NCBI GenBank assembly: GCA_900473205.1
Contig: UCLB01000008.1
Location: forward strand, 57,654-121,653
From: Hyphomicrobiales bacterium
GTDB taxonomy: Bacteria > Pseudomonadota > Alphaproteobacteria > Rhizobiales > Rhizobiaceae
Direction of reading: 5' to 3'
Length of the DNA: 64,000 nt
Under the pieces are notes generated by a model. That model was not told the DNA's origin. It worked only from the letters and a program-made list of their open reading frames with translations, and ran no database searches. A program made the translations under genes and the position numbers. The stretch's first letter is position 1. Every line of letters starts with the position of its first letter. Positions 38,168 through 46,936 of the stretch are shown here, one piece after another.

Positions 38168-41100
38168 TTACCGCCCCGGCCTACCGGTCTTGCCCTTCGT
38201 CCGTCCCTTGCGCTTCTGATCCACCGGGTCTTCGTAGGAGCCGACGCCGACCTTACCGCGCGCGATGGGGCGGGGGTCGTCCTTGCCGCCTGTTGCGCGT
38301 TCCGGCTGACCTTCCAGCAACGGTGAAAAACGTTTGCCGGGCTCCGTTACCGGTTTCGGTGGGACGCTGCCTTTGACGGGCTTTTCGGTGCGGCCAACGG
38401 TCATTTCGTCGAGGGAGTTTTTGCGGAACAGGGGCTTGGCGGTGTCGGTGCCGGGGCCCATGTTGTCGAGGGTGGGTTTGGCGAAGAGGGATTTGGCGGT
38501 GCCGCCCTCGTGGTTCTCGTGGTTCGAGACAGCCCCCTGGGCCTCCTCACCATGAGGTTCTCCGACAGCGCCGTTTTCGTCAGAAGCACCGCCCTCATCC
38601 TGAGGCGCGGAGCCCGAAGGGCGGAGCCTCGAAGGATCCTTCTTTGCACCCTTCTTGCCACTGCCCTCCAACGACTTCGCTTCTTCCTTGGCAATCGGAT
38701 CGTCCATGGCGGCGAGTTCGGCGGCTTTGAGGCGTTTGATTTCGTCGCGCAGGCGGGCGGCTTTTTCGAAGTCGAGATCGGCGGCGGCGTCGCGCATGGA
38801 TTTTTCCAGCGCGTTGAGGTGGGCCTGAAGATTGTTGCCGACCATATGGCCGCCATCGGCAAAGCCCTTGCCGGATGCGCCTGATATATCGGCGCGGACG
38901 TGGTCGCGCTCGTAGACGCTGTCGAGAATATCCGAGATGCGGGCCTTGACGGATTCGGGCGTGATGCCGTGTTCGGTGTTGTAGGCCACCTGCTTTTCGC
39001 GGCGGCGGCTGGTTTCTTCCATGGCGCGTTTCATCGAGCCGGTGATGTTATCCGCATAGAGAATGACCTTGCCATCGACGTTACGCGCCGCACGACCGAT
39101 GGTCTGGATGAGCGAGGTTTCCGAGCGCAGGAAGCCTTCCTTGTCGGCATCCAAGATGGCGACAAACCCGCATTCGGGAATGTCGAGACCTTCGCGCAGC
39201 AGGTTGATGCCGACGAGAACGTCAAACGCGCCGAGGCGCAGGTCGCGGATGATTTCGATGCGTTCCAGCGTGTCGATATCCGAGTGCATGTAGCGCACGC
39301 GCACGCCCTGCTCATGCAGATATTCGGTGAGGTCTTCGGCCATGCGCTTGGTCAGCACGGTGACGAGGGTACGGTACCCGGCCTGCGCCGTCTCGCGGAT
39401 TTCGCCCAGCACGTCATCCACCTGGCTGCGGGCAGAGCGGATTTCGACCGGCGGATCGATAAGGCCCGTGGGGCGGATGACCTGTTCGGCAAAGACGCCG
39501 CCAGACTGTTCCATTTCCCAATTGCCGGGCGTGGCCGACACGGCGACTGTCGGCGGGCGCATGGCATCCCATTCCTCGAAGCGCAGCGGGCGGTTGTCCA
39601 TGCAGGACGGCAGGCGGAAGCCATATTCGGCCAGCGTCGCCTTGCGCCTGAAGTCGCCCCGATACATGCCGCCGATCTGGCTGACGGAAACGTGGCTTTC
39701 ATCAATGAACAGCAGGGCATTGTCGGGGATATATTCGAACAGGGTCGGCGGCGGTTCGCCGGGATTGCGGCCCGTCAGATAACGCGAATAGTTTTCGATA
39801 CCCGCGCAGGAGCCGGTGGCTTCCAGCATTTCGATATCGTAGCGGGTACGCTGTTCCAGCCGCTGGGCTTCCAGCAGGCGTCCGGCCTTTTCCAGCTCGG
39901 CGAGGCGGCCTTTCAGCTCTTCCTTGATGGAGCGGATGGCGCCGTTCAGCGTGGGGCGCGGGGTGACATAGTGCGAGTTGGCGTAAATCTTGACCGATTG
40001 CAGATCGCCGGTCTTCTGGCCGGTGAGTGGATCGAACTCGGTGATCGAATCGATCTCGTCTCCGAACATGGAGATGCGCCATGCGGCATCTTCCAAGTGG
40101 GCGGGGAAGATTTCGATGGTATCGCCACGCACGCGGAAGGAGCCCCGCTGAAAATCCATATCGCGGCGTTTGTACTGCTGCGCCACGAGATCGGCCAGAA
40201 GCTGGCGCTGATCCAGCCTGTCGCCGATGGCCATCTGGAAGGTCATGGCGGTGTAGGTTTCCACCGAGCCGATACCGTAGATACAGGAGACCGAGGCGAC
40301 GATGATGCAGTCATCTCGCTCCAGCAGCGAGCGGGTGGCGGAGTGGCGCATGCGGTCGATCTGTTCGTTGATCGAAGATTCCTTCTCGATGAAGGTATCC
40401 GAGCGCGGCACATAGGCTTCCGGCTGGTAATAATCGTAATAGGAGACGAAATATTCCACCGCATTATCGGGGAAGAAGTTCTTGAACTCCGAATAAAGCT
40501 GCGCCGCCAAGGTCTTGTTGGGCGCGAGAATGACGGCCGGGCGCTGGGTTGCCTCGATGACCTTGGCCATCGTAAAGGTCTTGCCGGAGCCGGTAACGCC
40601 GAGCAGCACTTGGCTGCGCTCGCCGGAATTGATGCCCTCGACCAGATCCTTGATCGCGGTGGGCTGATCGCCTGCCGGTTCGAAATCCGACGCCATGCGG
40701 ATGGTAATCCCGCCTTCGGATTTCGGCGGACGGGCAGGGCGGTGCGGCGTCCACATCTTGCCGTCCTTGAACAGCGGATTGCCGCTTTCGATCAGCGCCG
40801 ACAAGGCCTCGACCGTGGCAGTCACCGCACCGGTGGCGAGATTTTCGGCATCCTCAAGGCTGACATCCATGCCCGCGACGGGGTTGAGGCCTGCGGCAGC
40901 ACGGGTTTTTGGATCGTTGGACGCACCGATGGACACGCCACGCGACGTTTTCTGGGCGGTGGCCTTCTTGTTGACACTGCCGCCGCTCTTGGCCTTCTCG
41001 GCCTCTTCGATGGCCTGTTTGCGCGCCTCGATCTCGATCTTCTTGCGGTGCTTGCCCGCCTTCGACGCGACCTCGCGCTGGGTCTCCACCGAAGACGCTT

Positions 41101-41239
41101 CCGCCTCGGCCTCCAACTGCTTCACCCAATCGGAAACACTGCCAGAGAGAGGCGAGCCTTCAAACGGGGCTTGCGGCATTTCTGCGAAGCCATCGGAGCG
41201 GGAGGTTTTGTCGGAAGGTTTTTTCGGTGATCTGGACAT
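38168..41239 (-). CDS. uvrB: Excinuclease subunit UvrB with long N- and C-terminal extensions
   Basis: 1023 residues from ATG 41239, about 350 more than E. coli UvrB. About 185 extra residues, Lys/Glu/Ala-rich, precede the core, which starts near [11 protein letters not shown]. The core has Walker A ([14 protein letters not shown]), the damage-probing beta-hairpin region ([17 protein letters not shown]), [16 protein letters not shown] and QTIGRAARN. The UVR domain ([19 protein letters not shown]) binds UvrC. The tail of about 180 residues after it is low-complexity. Two stretches, [17 protein letters not shown] and [19 protein letters not shown], are translated palindromic repeat elements. 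No LexA-type GAAC-N7-GAAC box was found upstream. Confidence 0.96.
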   Translation of the reverse strand: MSRSPKKPSDKTSRSDGFAEMPQAPFEGSPLSGSVSDWVKQLEAEAEASSVETQREVASKAGKHRKKIEIEARKQAIEEAEKAKSGGSVNKKATAQKTSRGVSIGASNDPKTRAAAGLNPVAGMDVSLEDAENLATGAVTATVEALSALIESGNPLFKDGKMWTPHRPARPPKSEGGITIRMASDFEPAGDQPTAIKDLVEGINSGERSQVLLGVTGSGKTFTMAKVIEATQRPAVILAPNKTLAAQLYSEFKNFFPDNAVEYFVSYYDYYQPEAYVPRSDTFIEKESSINEQIDRMRHSATRSLLERDDCIIVASVSCIYGIGSVETYTAMTFQMAIGDRLDQRQLLADLVAQQYKRRDMDFQRGSFRVRGDTIEIFPAHLEDAAWRISMFGDEIDSITEFDPLTGQKTGDLQSVKIYANSHYVTPRPTLNGAIRSIKEELKGRLAELEKAGRLLEAQRLEQRTRYDIEMLEATGSCAGIENYSRYLTGRNPGEPPPTLFEYIPDNALLFIDESHVSVSQIGGMYRGDFRRKATLAEYGFRLPSCMDNRPLRFEEWDAMRPPTVAVSATPGNWEMEQSGGVFAEQVIRPTGLIDPPVEIRSARSQVDDVLGEIRETAQAGYRTLVTVLTKRMAEDLTEYLHEQGVRVRYMHSDIDTLERIEIIRDLRLGAFDVLVGINLLREGLDIPECGFVAILDADKEGFLRSETSLIQTIGRAARNVDGKVILYADNITGSMKRAMEETSRRREKQVAYNTEHGITPESVKARISDILDSVYERDHVRADISGASGKGFADGGHMVGNNLQAHLNALEKSMRDAAADLDFEKAARLRDEIKRLKAAELAAMDDPIAKEEAKSLEGSGKKGAKKDPSRLRPSGSAPQDEGGASDENGAVGEPHGEEAQGAVSNHENHEGGTAKSLFAKPTLDNMGPGTDTAKPLFRKNSLDEMTVGRTEKPVKGSVPPKPVTEPGKRFSPLLEGQPERATGGKDDPRPIARGKVGVGSYEDPVDQKRKGRTKGKTGRPGR
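38516..38557 (-). repeat. Rhizobial palindromic element inside uvrB (copy 2)
   Basis: Arms CTCGTGGT (38516-38523) and ACCATGAG (38549-38556) pair with one G-U. On the minus strand it reads CTCATGGTGAGGAGG...CTCGAACCACGAG, the form of the common rhizobial intergenic palindrome. It is read in frame within the UvrB tail. Confidence 0.65.
38592..38640 (-). repeat. Rhizobial palindromic element inside uvrB (copy 1)
   Basis: ATCCT/AGGAT, GAGGC/GCCTC and GCCC/GGGC arms pair around a GAA loop at 38616-38618. The sequence CCTCATCCTGAGG...GCCTCGAAGGAT is the typical rhizobial palindromic repeat. It encodes [17 protein letters not shown] in frame, a peptide pattern expected from translation of such elements. 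Confidence 0.7.
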
Positions 41240-41487
41240 GGTCGGAATATGGAGAGAGTCCAATTGAAAGTGAAGGGGCGTGGTTTAAAAAATGAGTACA
41301 AACAGGAAACGTTGAGCGCGCCGGAACCAGTTGGAAAGTTTTGCGTTCTTCACGCGCCCTCACCACCCGGAAAAGGGCGCGTCAAAATCCTGTTCCTGTT
41401 TGCTGCGTCCTGCGCTAAGCAATACGTCGCAAGCCGGAACAGGTTCCCTCTTGCACCAACATTCCCTCCCATTTTCAAAGGTCCGTC

Positions 41488-41841
41488 ATGCCTTTTTCCA
41501 TAACCCCTGCGCACATCTGGCCGGTTGTCATGCTGATTGCCTCGAATGTCTTCATGACCTTCGCCTGGTACGGCCACCTCAAGCACAAGGGCAGCGCGCT
41601 TTTCCTCGCCATTCTCGTCAGCTGGGGTATCGCCCTGTTCGAATATTGCCTGGCCGTGCCTGCCAACCGCATGGGTTCCGAGGTCTATTCGACGGCGCAG
41701 TTGAAGACGATGCAGGAAGTCATCACGCTGACGGTGTTTGCGCTGTTCTCGGTGTTCTGGCTGAAGGAAAGCCTGACGATCAACCATGTGATCGGATTTG
41801 CGCTGATTGCGTTCGGGGCGTCGTTCTTGTTCAAGTCTTGA
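41488..41841 (+). CDS. DUF486 (DMT-like) membrane protein
   Basis: 117 residues with four helices. NVFMTFAWYGHLKHKG, LFEYCLAVPANRMGSEVYSTAQLKTMQEVITL and FWLKESLTINHVIGFALI are the conserved blocks of the DUF486 family, related to small drug/metabolite transporters. Length is standard. AAAGG lies before the ATG. Function unknown. Confidence 0.92.
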   Translation: MPFSITPAHIWPVVMLIASNVFMTFAWYGHLKHKGSALFLAILVSWGIALFEYCLAVPANRMGSEVYSTAQLKTMQEVITLTVFALFSVFWLKESLTINHVIGFALIAFGASFLFKS

Positions 41842-41859
41842 TGGTGGATATGCGCCATC

Positions 41860-41899
41860 TTGAAAGACCTGTTTAGAGTGCTATTATAAGCACTCTAAA
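41860..41899 (+). promoter_or_regulatory. Promoter and perfect operator palindrome of the stbDE-like module
   Basis: TTGAAA (41860-41865), 16 bases, TATTAT (41882-41887). Overlapping the -10 is TTTAGAGTGCT-ATTATA-AGCACTCTAAA (41872-41899), with eleven-base perfect arms. It lies 20 bp upstream of the antitoxin ATG, the layout expected for autorepression by the antitoxin-toxin complex. Confidence 0.75.
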
Positions 41900-41919
41900 T
41901 AGCGTTCCGAGGTCCAAAG

Positions 41920-42168
41920 ATGACGCATGTTGTTCTGGCTGAAATGACGGCGAGTGTTTCCGAACTCAAGAGAAATCCCATGGGGACTGTTGCCGCCGGC
42001 GAAGGCGCCGCGGTTGCGATTCTCAATCGCAATGAGCCTGCTTTCTATTGTGTGCCCGCCAAGGCTTACGAGGCGATGATGGAGCGGCTTGACGATATCG
42101 AGCTGAACGCAATAGCCGACGCCCGTTCCAGCGATGCCGTTATTCGCGTCAAGCTCGATGACCTATGA
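41920..42168 (+). CDS. Phd/YefM-type antitoxin, StbD/RelB-like
   Basis: 82 residues. MTASVSELKRNPMGTVAAGEG and AILNRNEPAFYCVPAKAYEAMMERLDDIEL closely follow StbD-type plasmid-stabilisation antitoxins of the Phd/YefM fold. The N-terminal half binds DNA. Its last 11 bases overlap the toxin gene. Confidence 0.92.
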   Translation: MTHVVLAEMTASVSELKRNPMGTVAAGEGAAVAILNRNEPAFYCVPAKAYEAMMERLDDIELNAIADARSSDAVIRVKLDDL

Positions 42169-42439
42169 GCTAGGTTTTCTCGATGCCGCGCTGAAGGAAT
42201 GGCGAAAGCTGGACAGCAACACGCGTGAGCAATTCAAGAAAAAGCTGGCGGAACGTCTGGAAAATCCACGTGTACCATCGGCCAAGCTTTCCGGACACAA
42301 CGACCGATACAAGATCAAGCTGCGCGGTGCGGGCTATAGACTGGTCTATGAGGTGCGCGATGCGCAAATACTTGTCGTTGTGATCGCCGTGGGCAGGCGT
42401 GACCGAAGCGAGATCTATCGGCTCGCTGATCGGCGATAG
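42158..42439 (+). CDS. RelE/StbE-type toxin
   Basis: 93 residues from the ATG at 42158 (MTYELGFLDAALKEWRKLD). KKLAERLENPRVPSAKLSGHNDRYKIKLRGAGYRLVYEV and AVGRRDRSEIY are the typical RelE/StbE sequence with basic residues used for ribosome-dependent mRNA cleavage. It overlaps the antitoxin by 11 bp. The open frame begins 8 codons earlier, but the ATG at 42158 matches the family start. Confidence 0.93.
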   Translation: MTYELGFLDAALKEWRKLDSNTREQFKKKLAERLENPRVPSAKLSGHNDRYKIKLRGAGYRLVYEVRDAQILVVVIAVGRRDRSEIYRLADRR

Positions 42440-42469
42440 GACACTTCCAAATATCACAGGAATTGAACG

Positions 42470-42937
42470 ATGATGATCCGACCTGCCACCCCGTCCGATG
42501 CCGAAGGCATGAAAGCCGTTCACGACGAGATATTTGCCGCTGGCCTTCGCAAGTCTCCGGGTGATCTTGCGCAGGTGAGGGCGAATTACATCGACGCGGA
42601 GAACCGCATCGGTTGTTTCGTGGCTGTGGATGACGAAGGGCGGATTCTGGGCTTTCAGTCTCTGCGGCATTCGTGGGCCGACAATCCCTATGGTGTGGCG
42701 GAAGGCTGGGGTATTATCGGCACCCATGTCAGCCCGCGGGCCGCTCGTCAGGGTGTTGGCTCGGGTCTGTTTCGTGCGACCCTGGCTGCAGCCAAGGTGG
42801 CGGGGCTTGAGAATATCGATGCGAGCATCGGCGCGGACAATGCGCTGGGCCAGGCCTATTATGAGGCGATGGGGTTTCGGACCTACAGGACAACGGATGG
42901 ACTGGTGTGCAAGGTTTACAGGGTCGATCAGACTTAA
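42470..42937 (+). CDS. GNAT acetyltransferase, phosphinothricin-acetyltransferase-like
   Basis: 155 residues. MIRPATPSDAEGMKAVHDEIF opens the fold. GTHVSPRAARQGVGSGLFRATLAAAK contains the acetyl-CoA-binding R/QxxGxG loop. IGADNALGQAYYEAMGFRTYRT is the C-terminal GNAT signature. It resembles the phosphinothricin/methionine sulfoximine acetyltransferase group, but the substrate cannot be assigned. It starts 30 bases after the toxin gene and may be read through from it. Confidence 0.88.
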   Translation: MMIRPATPSDAEGMKAVHDEIFAAGLRKSPGDLAQVRANYIDAENRIGCFVAVDDEGRILGFQSLRHSWADNPYGVAEGWGIIGTHVSPRAARQGVGSGLFRATLAAAKVAGLENIDASIGADNALGQAYYEAMGFRTYRTTDGLVCKVYRVDQT

Positions 42938-43449
42938 GGTATGAAATACAAGCCAGCGAACACGGCTATAGGGAGCGCATGAACGCGGCTGAGTAAAGGG
43001 CCGCGGTGGCTGATGGTCAAAAGCTTCGCTAACATATAATATGGCAAATAGAGCGCTATGTACCAACCCAAAAGTTTCGCAAATCCCTCTAATCCGTAGA
43101 GCCAGCCCACATCCTCAATGGACGAGCGGTGGATTGTTCCGTTGATCGCTGCCAAGGCTGTTAGAAGGATTACCAAAACAGGTACTACGAAGTAGCGCTT
43201 TTCTGGTGCCGGTCGCTCTGAAGAAGGCATTTGAAAATATCGCCACGCCTCTATTGCGTAAAAGCTTAAGATTGGGGTCACGATAATCAGCGCAATTTTT
43301 GCGATTTTCCGTGTTTTTGAATTTGGTAAACGCCAAATGCGGGTTGTGTACTGAATAATCCATAATACATGCGCGGAGACGAGTATACCCATCTTGAACA
43401 GGACGAAGAGCATGTAAAACATGAAAGATGGGGTGATATTCCAGAACAC
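42934..43449 (-). CDS. Hypothetical multi-pass membrane protein
   Basis: 171 residues with four to five helices (for example IVTPILSFYAIEAWRYF, YFVVPVLVILLTALAAI and LLGWYIALYLPYYMLAKLL). No family recognised. GTG at 43449 is supported by AGGAGG five bases upstream, although an out-of-frame ATG overlaps it. Base composition is AT-richer than its neighbours, hinting at transfer. Its stop overlaps the stop of the convergent GNAT gene. Confidence 0.65.
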   Translation of the reverse strand: MFWNITPSFMFYMLFVLFKMGILVSAHVLWIIQYTTRIWRLPNSKTRKIAKIALIIVTPILSFYAIEAWRYFQMPSSERPAPEKRYFVVPVLVILLTALAAINGTIHRSSIEDVGWLYGLEGFAKLLGWYIALYLPYYMLAKLLTISHRGPLLSRVHALPIAVFAGLYFIP

Positions 43450-43548
43450 ATCAGCCTCCTGCTCGAAACAGCTTTACCGGTACCGCCTGCAGACATAAGT
43501 TTCCATTGAAGTTTCAACAGCTCTGGGCTGTGTTTCTGGAGGGGCATC

Positions 43549-44814
43549 ATGCGTTTGAAAACGGTTCCAATCCTGTTGCTGAGCGCAATTGTGTCCGTTT
43601 TTCCGGTCAACGGAGGTTTCGCGCAGATGACTGAGACAATCCAGCTTCCGCAATCACGTGACGACCTTACCAGCCGATTGAAGCATGCGGGAATTTCTGC
43701 TGGTGGCATCAAAAGCATCGTTATGTTTGCCAAAGACGCACAGGTTCTGGATACGGCACCTGACGATGAGAACCGAATTGCCATTGGTGCGAGCAAATTC
43801 GGTGGGCGGCCCCACCTGCCGGACACGATGTCATGGCCGGTGCGACCTGCGTATGAAGACGGTGCGGAGATGGCACGTGAGCTGGAAACAGACGCAGCTA
43901 ATCTTTATGCCGATGCCGGTCTGGTACCGCCTTGGATGGGTGAAGAGGGACAAGCGTTTCTCGATGCGCGGAAGAAATTCAATGCGGAGGTGAATGCGGG
44001 GACGTTGGCACTCTTCAAGGAGGCAGACGTTGATCTGAAAGGAGTCGATCTAGACAAGATATTTCAGCGTTCATCCGAAGGTGTAAAAGAGGCAGCAGAT
44101 GAATTGCGGGCAAAAGCTGATGCCGTTGCCGAGCCATTCCCGCTGACTTTTATCGCGCAGATCGATCTTGAAGTCATGGCGCAGAAGCCGGGCTTCGACG
44201 CCGATTTGCCGGAAAAGGGCAGGCTGCTGTTTTTCTACGACCTGCCGCAGATACCAGCGGGCTTCAAGCCACAGTCCCGGGTCGGATGGCAGATTATTTA
44301 CGATGAAACGCCGCCAGAAAAGCTCAAACGGCTCGATGTTCCATCCGTGCTGGTCGACTTCACGGCCATGGCGGCCCTTCATCCCATGTCTATGAAGAGC
44401 CGGGCGATCGTCAGCACGATTCCGATTGCCATTACTTCATGGGACATTCTGCAACCCGCATCAGGTCAAGACGAACAAGCCTATCATGAGTGGCTTTATT
44501 CTCTGGGGTGGCCTACCGAGGACGGTGGCGGCAATCATCAACTTGGCGGTTGGCCGCGCGCCATTCAATCCAGCATGCAATCCCAAAGCCAGCTAGCGTC
44601 GAATGGTATCTATGCCGGGACATCTGATGCTTACGATACAGATGCCGCCAAGGCTCTCCTCACACACGCAGACGACTGGCAACTGGTTCTTCAAATTGGA
44701 AGCGATAAAGCCGCAGGAAACGATTTGCCCGGAGCCATCTATGTGCTGATGAAAAAGGACGATCTGAAAAACCGTCACTTTGAGAAGGCATGGGTCGTCT
44801 ACGAACAGGATTGA
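43549..44814 (+). CDS. DUF1963 domain protein with signal peptide
   Basis: 421 residues. A signal peptide (VPILLLSAIVSVFPVNGGFA) is followed by a DUF1963/YwqG domain: SKFGGRPHLPDTMSWP, PLTFIAQIDLEVM and GRLLFFYDLPQIPAGF. YwqG-type proteins usually lack a signal peptide, so an exported member is notable. GGAGGGGC precedes the ATG. Function unknown; standing alone between two convergent neighbours. Confidence 0.85.
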   Translation: MRLKTVPILLLSAIVSVFPVNGGFAQMTETIQLPQSRDDLTSRLKHAGISAGGIKSIVMFAKDAQVLDTAPDDENRIAIGASKFGGRPHLPDTMSWPVRPAYEDGAEMARELETDAANLYADAGLVPPWMGEEGQAFLDARKKFNAEVNAGTLALFKEADVDLKGVDLDKIFQRSSEGVKEAADELRAKADAVAEPFPLTFIAQIDLEVMAQKPGFDADLPEKGRLLFFYDLPQIPAGFKPQSRVGWQIIYDETPPEKLKRLDVPSVLVDFTAMAALHPMSMKSRAIVSTIPIAITSWDILQPASGQDEQAYHEWLYSLGWPTEDGGGNHQLGGWPRAIQSSMQSQSQLASNGIYAGTSDAYDTDAAKALLTHADDWQLVLQIGSDKAAGNDLPGAIYVLMKKDDLKNRHFEKAWVVYEQD

Positions 44815-44837
44815 GCGTTTTGTCGCTGTATTGAAAT

Positions 44838-44863
44838 GGCCGGGATTGCTCCCGGCCTCTATT
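44838..44863. terminator. Hairpin between convergent DUF1963 and PepSY genes
   Basis: GGCCGGGA, loop TTGC, TCCCGGCC, then TCTATTTTAT. An eight-pair GC-rich stem with an imperfect T tract; probably serves both convergent genes. Confidence 0.65.
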
Positions 44864-46282
44864 TTATGCGGCTTTGTGCCGGCTGAATTTTTGCACCACT
44901 AAATCCAGCAACAGCATCACCACCAAGCTCACACCCACCAGCGGGAAAATCACGCCGCCAATGGCGAGCAATACGATCAGGCCGTGAAGGACGCGCTTTT
45001 CCTGTGGCAGGGGCGGGACGCCCAGCGAGCCTTTTGGGCGGCGTTTCCACCACATGACGCCGCCGGAGACCGCGAGCAGGACTATGCCGAGGCAGGCGAG
45101 GGTGAGGATGATCTGGTTGGCAAGGCCGTATTCTTGGCCCATGTGGACGTTGATGCCCCATTCCAGACCCTTGCCCAGCGGGCCGTAATCGGCGTAACTC
45201 ATGTCGATCAGGGGTGCGCCGCTATATTGGTCGAGATGGACGACGCGCTGTTTGGAGAGATCGTCCGGATAGACCGAGCCGCTGTAGACGCCTGATGGTG
45301 TTGTGGGCAGGGCAACTGTGTAGCCGGGCATGAGGCCTAGCTGGTTGAAGCGGGCGATGGCGTTGTCGATGCCGATGGGCGGCATGGTCGGGTCGCTATC
45401 CATCGGGGCCATGGCATTGCCATGGTCCTTATGCTGGCCGTGATCATGGGTGCTGGATTGCGGGATCTGCGCTTGCTCCAGCGACCACGAGGTTTTGGCC
45501 ACGTCATTCAGATGCTGCCCGGACATGGGGACATCCACCCGCACGCCAGCCGGATAACCGAAATTATTGCCGTTGGCCCATTCATTGACCTTGGCACCCC
45601 AGACGCCGGACCATGGCATGCCTGTTATGGCGAGGAAGACGATGAAGACGCCGACGAAGATGCCTGTGACGGCATGGGTATCGCGCCAGAAGACGCGCTT
45701 TTTCGGCGTGCCGCGCACGGTGATGACGCCGCCCGTCTGTTTGCGTGGCCACCAGAGATAGATGCCCGTGGCCACAAGAAGAATGGACCAGCCAGCCGCG
45801 ATTTCGATGAAGTAGCGCGCGAAAGTGCCGAAATATTTGAGGCTGTGGGTATAGCGCACCGTCCACATGACGGTGCCGCGATCCGGCAGGGAGCCGAGGG
45901 TTTCGCCGGTGTAGGTATTCACATAGACGGCACGCTTGCCATCCGCCGTGTTGACGGTGATCTCGGTCGAAGCGCCGGGATCGGCCGCTGTCGTGTATTT
46001 AACGGCGGTGCCGGGAACGGCTGATAGTGCGGATGCGATGATGGCAGATGGGCTTGCTTGCGGGGCGTTCTGCACCACTTCGATGCGTTTCAAATCGGCA
46101 TGGATGATGCCGTCGATCTCATCTTTGAAGAGATACAGCGCGCCGGTGATGGCCAGCGAAATCATGAAGGGCAGAACGAAGAGACCGGCATAAAAATGCC
46201 AGCGCCAGACAGCGCGGTAGAGATTGATGGAAGAAGATTGCGCGGCCTGGCGCTCCCCTTCGAAGGAGGTGGTGACGGACAT
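44864..46282 (-). CDS. PepSY-associated membrane protein
   Basis: 472 residues with four membrane helices. RAVWRWHFYAGLFVLPFMISLAITGALYLFKDEI is the hallmark first helix. PepSY-like periplasmic segments follow, then TGIYLWWPRK, FWRDTHAVTGIFVG, GINVHMGQEYGLANQI and GGVMWWKRRPKG. Conserved helix histidines could bind haem, as in ferric-reductase-like members. The periplasmic loop has a His-rich insert, STHDHGQHKDHGNAMAPMD, suggesting metal binding. GGAGACAT precedes the ATG. Its neighbour is a DUF2946 gene often found with metal-homeostasis genes; iron or copper handling is inferred. Confidence 0.88.
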   Translation of the reverse strand: MSVTTSFEGERQAAQSSSINLYRAVWRWHFYAGLFVLPFMISLAITGALYLFKDEIDGIIHADLKRIEVVQNAPQASPSAIIASALSAVPGTAVKYTTAADPGASTEITVNTADGKRAVYVNTYTGETLGSLPDRGTVMWTVRYTHSLKYFGTFARYFIEIAAGWSILLVATGIYLWWPRKQTGGVITVRGTPKKRVFWRDTHAVTGIFVGVFIVFLAITGMPWSGVWGAKVNEWANGNNFGYPAGVRVDVPMSGQHLNDVAKTSWSLEQAQIPQSSTHDHGQHKDHGNAMAPMDSDPTMPPIGIDNAIARFNQLGLMPGYTVALPTTPSGVYSGSVYPDDLSKQRVVHLDQYSGAPLIDMSYADYGPLGKGLEWGINVHMGQEYGLANQIILTLACLGIVLLAVSGGVMWWKRRPKGSLGVPPLPQEKRVLHGLIVLLAIGGVIFPLVGVSLVVMLLLDLVVQKFSRHKAA

Positions 46283-46373
46283 GATATGTCTCCGCTAGAC
46301 AATGAGGTTTGACGGCCAAACTGCGCAACAGCGGTTGCGTGCGTGCTTCAGGCCGAGGCTTTTCTCAGAGTTG

Positions 46374-46805
46374 CTAAGCGAAGGGAGGGGCGCGGGGTTG
46401 GGAATCGCGGTTGGGCGGCTGTGGCGAAAGTTTCGCTTCGGCGTGCTGAAAGCGAACTTCGAATGCGAGGGTAAAGCCGCTGATCGGCTCAGTCGGCAAA
46501 TCCGGAAGGGTAATGGCAGCGGCAGTTGCTAGGCGACAGAGCGTGCCGCAACAGTTATTGGCGAGTTTGCCAGCGGGGTCCTGCTTGCCGGATGCACCTT
46601 CCGGCATGTGGCTGGAACAGATGATATCGCCAGCCGCCAGTGCCACCGAGGCCATATTGCCATTGGCAACACCGTTGACGAGGCCTTGTAGCAAAAACAG
46701 CAGAAGCGCCAGCGTGGCGATAGCGCCAGCCGAACTCCTGTCCTGCATGATTTTGCGAATGAACCTCATGATTTTTGACGTGCCACAGTTTTTCCCCATT
46801 GTCAC
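46374..46805 (-). CDS. DUF2946-like small membrane/periplasmic protein
   Basis: Up to 143 residues, with one hydrophobic helix (AIATLALLLFLLQGLVNG), a Cys pair region (IICSSHMPEG and NNCCGTLCRLA) and a Pro-rich end (SQPRAPPFA). This is the layout of DUF2946 proteins, which commonly accompany copper or other metal genes. The start is uncertain: GTG at 46805, or ATG at 46799 or 46769; none has a good Shine-Dalgarno. It sits upstream of and co-oriented with the PepSY gene, and divergent from DUF1800-DUF1501. Confidence 0.7.
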   Translation of the reverse strand: MTMGKNCGTSKIMRFIRKIMQDRSSAGAIATLALLLFLLQGLVNGVANGNMASVALAAGDIICSSHMPEGASGKQDPAGKLANNCCGTLCRLATAAAITLPDLPTEPISGFTLAFEVRFQHAEAKLSPQPPNRDSQPRAPPFA

Positions 46806-46936
46806 TGCGACAAGCTGTGCATCAAGGCTGAATTACAAATTGTCCATGTCGGAAAAACGCCACGATTTTGCAACTTTTTCGCCGGAATTGGCTGTGATTC
46901 TCCTGCGCATATTACTGTTGGCAGGAGTGGCGAAGA

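Noticed and set aside
38168..41239. LexA box for uvrB
   Set aside because: No GAAC-N7-GAAC or GTTC-N7-GTTC sequence was found in the 248 bases upstream; the GGAACAGGTTCC palindrome at about 41436 has the wrong spacing.
41353..41381. CGCGCCCT/AGGGCGCG hairpin as a terminator of uvrB or DUF486
   Set aside because: It lies upstream of both genes and has no T tract in either direction.
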